A DNA stretch of 6,205 nucleotides from NCBI GenBank assembly GCA_009926405.1, contig RFOZ01000062.1:1-6205 (forward strand). Direction: 5' to 3'. Of the stretch, positions 1-5,400 are shown one piece after another (within the stretch, counting starts at the first letter, position 1; each line of letters begins with the position of its first letter). The position numbers were made by a program, and so were the translations under genes. The notes under the pieces were generated by a model. The model searched no databases. It had not been told where the DNA came from and was given only the letters and a program-made list of their open reading frames with translations. The DNA comes from Cytophagia bacterium. Its GTDB lineage: Bacteria > Bacteroidota > Bacteroidia > UBA7662.

Positions 1-479
1 ACCTCCGCCATCTCGCTTTGCTCAGTCGTCTTTAACCATTCTTCGGCCGTGACTCCGCTCCTATGGTCCATTCGCATATCGAGGGGGGAAGATTCATGCC
101 GAAAAGCAAATCCTCTTTGTTCTTCGTCCAACTGATGGGACGAAACTCCCAAATCGGCCAAAATTCCATGAACGGATGACACGCCTTGCCACTGAAGAAA
201 GCGTTCCATCTGCGAGAAATTACCATCGATGAGGGTAAAGCGAGGATCCTCAGTCAACGCAGCACCGTATTCAGGGGAACCTAGGCGGGCCCTGTTCAAG
301 GCATCCGGGTCTTGATCAATTCCAAAGAGCCGGCCCTTGGGGCCCAGCCTTCCTAAAATAGCCCGGGAATGGCCGCCACCTCCAAAGGTGCAATCCACAT
401 AAACCCCATCGGACCTGATTTGCAGGGCGTCCAAGCAGGCGTCCAACAAGACAGGTTGATGATAAAAAGGCCTATCCAT
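1..479 (-). CDS. rsmH: 16S rRNA (cytosine(1402)-N(4))-methyltransferase RsmH (MraW), 3' end beyond the window
   Basis: RsmH uses S-adenosylmethionine to methylate N4 of C1402 in the decoding centre of 16S rRNA. The first 159 codons are visible and open to the left edge; the family is usually about 300 residues, so roughly half is present. Seen motifs: HQPVLLDACL at residues 7-16, the SAM-binding TFGGGGHS loop at 31-38, GIDQDPDAL at 53-61, the conserved ADLGVSSHQLD at 108-118, RGFAFR at 122-127 and LDMRM at 133-137. All are hallmarks of this family. The ATG start lies inside the last codons of mraZ, giving an 8-nt overlap (472-479) typical of the mraZ-rsmH pair, and suggests translational coupling. 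A GGAGG sequence at 488-492, on the coding strand, sits 8 nt upstream of this ATG. The gene should be co-transcribed with mraZ at the head of the dcw cluster, with ftsL/ftsI-type genes expected further left (inference). Identification is firm. Confidence 0.97.
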   Translation of the reverse strand, partial: MDRPFYHQPVLLDACLDALQIRSDGVYVDCTFGGGGHSRAILGRLGPKGRLFGIDQDPDALNRARLGSPEYGAALTEDPRFTLIDGNFSQMERFLQWQGVSSVHGILADLGVSSHQLDEEQRGFAFRHESSPLDMRMDHRSGVTAEEWLKTTEQSEMAE

Positions 480-927
480 TCCATTTTCCTCCCATCACCC
501 GCTCGGCTAATGCCGAAAAATCCTGGGGCTCTTGGTCCAGCATACGCAGGTAGGCCTGCTCTGACCATATTTCCAGGCGATTCAAATGCCCAAAGAGAAC
601 CAAGTCTTTGTCAATACCCGCGTATTGAAGCAAGGGCTTGGGTAAAAGAATGCGATGGGCCGAATCCGATTCCAAGGAGGTCGCTCCACGAAGGAAATAC
701 CGAAGAAACTCCCGGTTTTCGCGGACATAGGGATTCAACTGACCCAATTCTGCAACCATGGATTCCCATTCCGGTGCAGGATAAAGGACTAAACAAGCCT
801 CAAATCCACGGTTGACGACCCATTTGCCCGCTGATTCAGCAGGTACCTGCCGAAGCAAACCGGCCGGTAGGCTGATTCTGGATTTGGCATCCAGCTTCAA
901 TGGAAATTCCCCGATGAGTTGCGTCAC
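472..927 (-). CDS. mraZ: Transcriptional regulator MraZ
   Basis: MraZ is a DNA-binding, ring-forming regulator that sits first in the dcw cluster and in studied bacteria controls its own operon. The protein has 151 residues, normal for the family. It shows the two tandem SpoVT/AbrB-like halves: GEFPLKLDAKSRISLP at about residues 6-21, with the diagnostic DxKxR, and the degenerate second copy SDSAHRILLP at 87-96, followed by FGHLNRLEIWS at 112-122. The second copy has SAHR where the first has AKSR, as is usual. The start is a GTG at 925-927: an in-frame TAG lies four codons upstream, no ATG occurs between, and starting here puts GEF at the expected distance from the N-terminus. No Shine-Dalgarno site precedes it. 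Phased direct repeats at 956-991 are the likely binding site. It overlaps rsmH by 8 nt. Identification is firm; the exact start is slightly less so. Confidence 0.96.
   Translation of the reverse strand: MTQLIGEFPLKLDAKSRISLPAGLLRQVPAESAGKWVVNRGFEACLVLYPAPEWESMVAELGQLNPYVRENREFLRYFLRGATSLESDSAHRILLPKPLLQYAGIDKDLVLFGHLNRLEIWSEQAYLRMLDQEPQDFSALAERVMGGKWNG
488..492 (-). promoter_or_regulatory. Shine-Dalgarno-like GGAGG for rsmH
   Basis: On the minus strand GGAGG lies within the last mraZ codons and ends 8 nt before the rsmH ATG at 477-479. The spacing is right for a ribosome binding site, but the bases also encode Gly-Gly in MraZ, so the match may be incidental. Bacteroidota often start translation without such a site. 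Confidence 0.4.
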
Positions 928-955
928 GATGTTTGGCTATTCTGAAGTACGAATT

Positions 956-991
956 AACCACTTTTTCCCACTATATCCCACTTTTCCCCAC
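956..991 (-). promoter_or_regulatory. MraZ operator: four direct repeats at 10-bp period
   Basis: Read on the minus strand, the order is GTGGGG (986-991), GTGGGA (976-981), GTGGGA (966-971) and GTGGTT (956-961), each separated by four A/T bases (AAAA, TATA, AAAA). The exact 10-bp spacing places all copies on one face of the helix. This matches the known MraZ target, TGGG-type direct repeats at 10-bp spacing upstream of mraZ. The nearest repeat ends 28 bp before the mraZ GTG start. Autoregulation is inferred from the family. The last repeat (GTGGTT) is degenerate. Confidence 0.85.
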
Positions 992-996
992 AAAAC

Positions 997-1005
997 TTAT
1001 CCACA
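997..1005 (+). promoter_or_regulatory. DnaA box (TTATCCACA)
   Basis: The nonamer TTATCCACA is a perfect match to the classical DnaA-binding consensus TTATNCACA. It lies 5 bp beyond the outermost MraZ repeat in the region between mraZ and tdk. On the minus strand its core reads GTGGAT, resembling a fifth MraZ half-site but 13 bp, not 10 bp, from the neighbouring repeat. It is a single box with no cluster around it, so it looks like a regulatory site and not an origin. Whether DnaA binds here is not known. Confidence 0.5.
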
Positions 1006-1058
1006 AACCCGGCCAAGCCCACAAGCCTTCCAACGAGGACCGAATCCAGGAAATCGTG

Positions 1059-1066
1059 TAGGTTTG
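1059..1066 (+). promoter_or_regulatory. Possible Bacteroidota -7 element for tdk (TAGGTTTG)
   Basis: TAGGTTTG fits the Bacteroidota sigma-factor -7 consensus TAnnTTTG at every fixed position. It would start transcription around 1072 and give a leader of about 28 nt before the tdk ATG. No TTG/TTTG-type -33 element is visible at the expected distance upstream, which lowers confidence. Confidence 0.4.
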
Positions 1067-1099
1067 GGGCATACGCTCTGTCCTGGCTATCTTCAAACG

Positions 1100-1735
1100 A
1101 TGAAAACAGGCTCAACTCCTTACAAGCCCCAGGTTCGGGGCAGCATTGAGGTGATTACCGGCTCCATGTTCTCGGGCAAAACCGAGGAACTTATCCGTCG
1201 CCTGCGAAGGGCAGAATTAGCAGGACTGCAAGTGTTAATTTTTAAACCGGATTTTGATAAGCGCTACGGCACAGACGCTGTCATATCCCACAACCGAAAC
1301 AGCATTCCCTGTCATAATATTCACCATTCAAGGCAAATTACCGAACACCTTGCTGAACATTTTCCTAACACAAAAGGTGATTCAACCAATGGGCTGGTGA
1401 TTGGGATAGACGAAGCTCAATTCCTGGATGAAGACCTGGTCAAAGTCGCCTTGCAATTAAGTCGTCTCAATCACCGAGTCCTTGTGGCGGGTTTGGATAT
1501 GGATTTTTTGGGTCAACCGTTTGGGCCTATGCCTGCCCTAATGGCAGTGGCAGAAGAGGTTACAAAGGTGAGGGCCATTTGTTCCGATTGCGGACACGAA
1601 GCCTCTCATTCACATCGACATACATCGTTACAATCAACACGAGTTTTGGGCGCCCAAGAACATTACCGACCCCTGTGCCGTCCATGTTTTAACAGAGCCT
1701 TGGATCATGCCAATACCGAAACAGGATTTTTTTGA
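1100..1735 (+). CDS. tdk: Thymidine kinase (type II, zinc-binding)
   Basis: Thymidine kinase phosphorylates thymidine to dTMP with ATP in the cytoplasm, the salvage route to dTTP. The 211-residue protein has the P-loop GSMFSGKT at 21-28 (K27 binds phosphate), DEAQF at 104-108 with E105 as the expected catalytic base, the GLDMDFLGQPFGPMP stretch at 131-145, and a C-terminal zinc module with C161/C164 and C193/C196 on either side of the thymidine-binding lasso region. Y189, just before the second pair, is in the expected place. The start chosen is the ATG at 1100. The open frame extends back to about 812, but that part overlaps mraZ antisense and resembles no kinase, while the ATG leaves the usual short N-terminal lead before the P-loop. 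There is no Shine-Dalgarno site. The gene is divergent from mraZ, with a 172-bp intergenic region. A T-rich stretch surrounds the stop codon, but I saw no convincing hairpin before it. Confidence 0.96.
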   Translation: MKTGSTPYKPQVRGSIEVITGSMFSGKTEELIRRLRRAELAGLQVLIFKPDFDKRYGTDAVISHNRNSIPCHNIHHSRQITEHLAEHFPNTKGDSTNGLVIGIDEAQFLDEDLVKVALQLSRLNHRVLVAGLDMDFLGQPFGPMPALMAVAEEVTKVRAICSDCGHEASHSHRHTSLQSTRVLGAQEHYRPLCRPCFNRALDHANTETGFF

Positions 1736-1826
1736 CACTTTTTCTGTTTTAGGATTACACCCTCAACGTGATGACGATTTTGAATGTTAACAATAAGTTC
1801 TAAAAATTACCTAAAAAGTCAAAAAA
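1736..1826 (+). promoter_or_regulatory. AT-rich intergenic leader of the acetyltransferase gene
   Basis: This 91-bp gap separates tdk from the acetyltransferase gene. It is AT-rich and ends in an A-run directly before the ATG, as is common for Bacteroidota translation starts lacking a Shine-Dalgarno site. TAAGTTCT at 1794-1801 is a poor match to the -7 consensus TAnnTTTG, and the TTTG at 1779-1782 is too close to act as its -33 element, so I do not assign a promoter. The downstream gene could be read from tdk or from its own start. Confidence 0.3.
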
Positions 1827-2417
1827 ATGAGCAACCATGTTTTTATACATCCGACCGCTGTGGTGGATGAAGGTGCTCTTCTGGGAGATGGCACCAAAAT
1901 TTGGCACTTTTCGCATATAATGTCCGATTCAGTGGTTGGAGAACGTTGTAACATCGGACAAAATGTTGTTATATCACCCGGAGTCATCCTTGGTTCCAAT
2001 GTTAAAATTCAAAACAACGTTAGTCTCTATACCGGTGTAATCTGTGATGATGATGTTTTTTTGGGACCCTCCTGCGTTTTTACCAACGTTGTGAACCCCC
2101 GGTCCGCCGTGAATCGACGCGGTCAATACGCCCAAACCCGTGTGGGCCGAGGTGCAAGCATAGGCGCCAACGCTACAATTGTATGCGGGCACGATATTGG
2201 CCAATATGCATTCATTGGAGCAGGCGCTGTTGTCACCAAACATGTTCCTGACTACGCCCTTGTGGTTGGCAATCCTGCCAAGCAAACGGGATGGATGAGT
2301 GAATTTGGCCACAAACTCAACTTTGACGAGCAAGGCTTGGCCACTTGCCCTGAAAGCGGTGAAAAATACCGGCTTGAACAAGGTTTGGTTGCTAAAATTT
2401 CAAACCAACCGGTTTGA
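1827..2417 (+). CDS. wbpD: WbpD/WlbB-like UDP-diamino-dideoxyglucuronate N-acetyltransferase (left-handed beta-helix)
   Basis: This family acetylates the 3-amino group of UDP-2-acetamido-3-amino-2,3-dideoxyglucuronate using acetyl-CoA, giving the UDP-diacetamido uronic acid used in surface polysaccharides. The 196-residue protein, about the family length, is built of hexapeptide repeats from residue 7 (IHPTAVVDEGALLGDGTKI) to about 150. The conserved central block is QNNVSLYTGV at 62-71, then FLGPSCVFTNVVNPRSAVNR at 78-97, with RVGRGASIGANATIVCG at 105-121. GAGAVVTKHVPDYALVVGNP at 131-150 forms the usual last coils. The C-terminal tail, about 155-190, includes CPESGEKYRL at 174-183, as in WbpD-like proteins. 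The ATG follows an A-rich leader. No other genes of the pathway (WbpA, WbpB, WbpE types) are in view, so this copy stands alone here. Its stop is 10 bp from that of the convergent repeat protein. The acetyltransferase fold is certain; the exact sugar substrate is inferred from close motif agreement. Confidence 0.85.
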   Translation: MSNHVFIHPTAVVDEGALLGDGTKIWHFSHIMSDSVVGERCNIGQNVVISPGVILGSNVKIQNNVSLYTGVICDDDVFLGPSCVFTNVVNPRSAVNRRGQYAQTRVGRGASIGANATIVCGHDIGQYAFIGAGAVVTKHVPDYALVVGNPAKQTGWMSEFGHKLNFDEQGLATCPESGEKYRLEQGLVAKISNQPV

Positions 2418-2418
2418 A
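2399..2418. terminator. Hairpin at the convergent gene ends, possible bidirectional terminator
   Basis: TTCAAACC and GGTTTGAA form a perfect 8-bp stem around an AACC loop, overlapping the final codons and stop of the acetyltransferase gene. Read from the minus strand, it follows the end of the repeat-protein gene and is trailed by AAATTTTAG, a short T-run. On the plus strand no T-run follows. A second, weaker stem (GCGTT 2419-2423 with AACGC 2430-2434) adjoins it and includes the stop codon of the minus-strand gene. Termination is plausible but unproven. Confidence 0.4.
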
Positions 2419-2427
2419 GCGTTTGAC

Positions 2428-5400
2428 TTAACGCAGAATTTGAAAGCGAAGCCTTTGAGGAGGCAGGTCGGAATCCACCGGAACAATTCGAAGAAAATAA
2501 GTCCCCTGGGCCAAAGGAGAAACGTCCCATCCTATTTCTCCGGCTTCTCCGACAACCCCTGATTCAGAAGACCATACGCCTGAAAGCACTTGCCTACCGG
2601 CTCTATCCTCAACATACAAACCAGCCTTGCGTAGGCCGGTCGTTCCACGGATCCAAATCATACCATCGCTTGGAACCGGATATATCACCCAAGGCGCATC
2701 CTGCCCCGAACCAAGCAAGGCGTTGTTCTCCTTTCCTGCGCCCTTACCAATCACCGGCATAACAGGATTGACTCTTATGGTTCCGGTCGCTATGTTTCCC
2801 CTACCAGTCATGCAAGGTCCCGCAAAAGTCACTTTGTAGACAAAAGTTCCGTTGACAACAGGAACACCCCATAGGAGCACTGTGCTGTCCAAACCACGCC
2901 ACTGCCCCACCACCCCCTGAGGCAAGCCGGTGAACAAGGCACCGTTGGCACCGCTGAGGGCTTGGTAACGCACCGTATCAATCGGCGTAAATTGATTGAC
3001 CGTATCCCCGCTGCTGGGCGAAACTCTTTGATAACGAATCGAATCAACGATGGTAAGGTTTCCGGTCGGTATGGATTGTCCGACTGTGCATCCCCCTGTC
3101 ATCGTTACCGTATAGGTATAGGAACCCGGAACATTGCACGTACCATTTATGGTCAAAACATTGGACGCAAATCCGGCCAAAATTCCAGGTGGCAAACCGG
3201 TCACATTGGCACCCGTCGCTCCGCCACCCAGGGTATAAACAATGGGCTGAATAGGCTTTCCTACACAACGGGTTTGGTTATTGGTTGTGATTTCTGGCGC
3301 ACTGAGGGTAGCGCTTTTACGGGACAAGAGAATGGTGTTATGATTGACTGTAAGGGTTCCACTTATTTGATTGGATGATCCTCCAGAGCAGCCCCCAAAC
3401 ATCACCACGGTATAACGAAACACCCCACGAACCTGAGGAGTTCCAGAAATCGTAGCCAAACGTGAATTAACATCATAGGATCCACTAACTCCCTGTGGAA
3501 GGCCGTAAAACAAAGCGCCAACGGCTGGCCCCGCCAATTGATACCGTATCGTCGCTATAGGGGAGGATCGGCAAATCGTTTGATTGGCGGTTGATAACGA
3601 TGTAGCCAAAGAAATCGTATTAATCGTACGTATGGTTAGCGTACCGGTGGTAGCACCCACAGCCCCTCCGCAACCGTTGGGTGATATGACGAAATTATAG
3701 GTTCCACTCGCTGTTGGTGTACCGCTGATAATGATGGAATCGTTTCTCCATACACCACTAATTCCCGCAGGCAATTGGCTAAAGGTAGCCCCGGTGGATC
3801 CAATGGTCCGGTATACAATCGGCACCATGGGCGTATTAATACACAGCGTTTGATTGCTGGACCCGGATAATATGGCCAAAGAATTCGGTGAAACACCTAT
3901 GGTATCATTAAAAATCCGTGGCCCTGCCATGCAGGCACCCGGGCCTACCCCGGTTAGGGTAAAACGAAAAAGAAAAGTGCCTTGAGCCAACGGTGTTCCC
4001 TCTATGAGTATCGAATCATTCCTCCATTGACCGGTGACTCCCGGAGGCAATCCGACAAAGACAGCCCCTGTTGCTTGGGTGGTTCTAAATATGATAGGCT
4101 GAATTCCAATACCCAGACAAGCTGAATTTTGATTGAGAGTCCCCGGTAAAGAGAGCAAGGTATAGCTGTAATTGGGATGAACAATAATGGTATCACTAAC
4201 CGTATTAACACCACCGGTGCATCCCCCTGTCATGCTAACGGTATAAATAAACGTTCCCGATAAGGTGGGTGATCCGGAAATACTAACCACATTGTTATTC
4301 CAAGAGCCATTAACACCCGGTGGCAAGCCAAAAAACTGAGCACCGGTAGCCCCGGTTGTTGTATAATTAACCAAAGTAAGGGGTGTTCCTTCACAAAGAG
4401 CCTGATCCACAGTCGCCTGTGTAGACGATAATACAATCGTATTATTCGGTAAAACCGTAATGGTTCCCTGACCGGAATTACCAGCACCTGCATCGCATCC
4501 TCCGGCCAATGTAACAATATAATTATAAACTCCAACAATGGTTGGAGTTCCGTATAGACGGATGGTATCGTTGCTAAAATAACCGTTTACACCTGCCGGC
4601 AAACCAAAATACTGAGCACCTGTGGCTCCCTGGGATATAAAAACGATGGTATCCATGGGAGTATTCACACAAACGGATTCGTTTCTCAAATTCAAACTGG
4701 AGGTCAAGAAAATAGTATTAAGCGACACGGTAATGACCCCGTTCCGGAAGTTAACCCCCCCGGTACAGCCTCCAGTCATGGTCACTGTATAAACATAGAC
4801 TCCGGTTTGGGTCGGAGTCCCGGCAATGGTAACGGTATTGTTAGCCCAAACCCCCGTGATTCCCGGAGGTAAGCCTGTCACAGTAGCTCCCGTTGCTCCC
4901 GTTGTAGCGTACGTAATGTTTGTAAGCAGGCTATCCTTGCATACCAACTGACTGTCGGTCCCTGAAGCCGAGGTTCGGTTTATGGTGTTATTGGGACGGA
5001 CTACGATGGAGCCGGTTGAGCTATTCGAACCGCCTGTACATCCGCCGGTCATGGTGACAGTGTAATTAAAAGTTCCACTTCCCGTGGGCGATCCGCTTAT
5101 GGTTACCACATTGGTAATCCATTGTCCATTTATTCCGTTTGGCAATCCGGTGAAGGTTGCACCGGTTGCACCGGTGGTTACCCATGTAACCGGAGTAATT
5201 GGAGTATTAATACATACATTTTGGCTGTTAGTACCCGACCCCGAAGTCAAATTAATCGTGTTGGTTGGATTAACTATAATGCTTCCGGTAGCGGTATTGA
5301 ATCCTCCAGGACATCCTCCGGTCATGGTCACCGTATATCCAAACGTTCCAGAAACCGATGGTGTTCCACTTATTGTTAGTACATTGGAATTCCATGTGCC

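Noticed and set aside
369..815. Plus-strand open frame of 148 codons
   Set aside because: It lies antisense to rsmH and mraZ, both of which are firmly identified, and its translation has no recognisable domain.
997..1005. Single DnaA box as evidence for a replication origin
   Set aside because: There is only one box, no AT-rich unwinding region beside it, and no dnaA, dnaN or similar origin-linked gene in the window.
812..1099. Upstream extension of the thymidine kinase frame to give a 307-residue protein
   Set aside because: The extension runs antisense through mraZ and its operator, shows no kinase-like sequence, and the ATG at 1100 gives the normal family length.
1699..1735. T-rich end of tdk as an intrinsic terminator
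   Set aside because: The only upstream stem is TTGG/CCAA, 4 bp, and is too far from the T-run to be convincing.
1747..1816. Inverted repeat TTTTAGG (1747-1753) and CCTAAAA (1810-1816) before the acetyltransferase gene
   Set aside because: A 7-bp AT-rich stem with a 56-nt loop is too weak and too likely by chance to call a terminator or riboswitch.
1974..2381. Minus-strand open frame of 135 codons
   Set aside because: It is the antisense shadow of the hexapeptide-repeat acetyltransferase.
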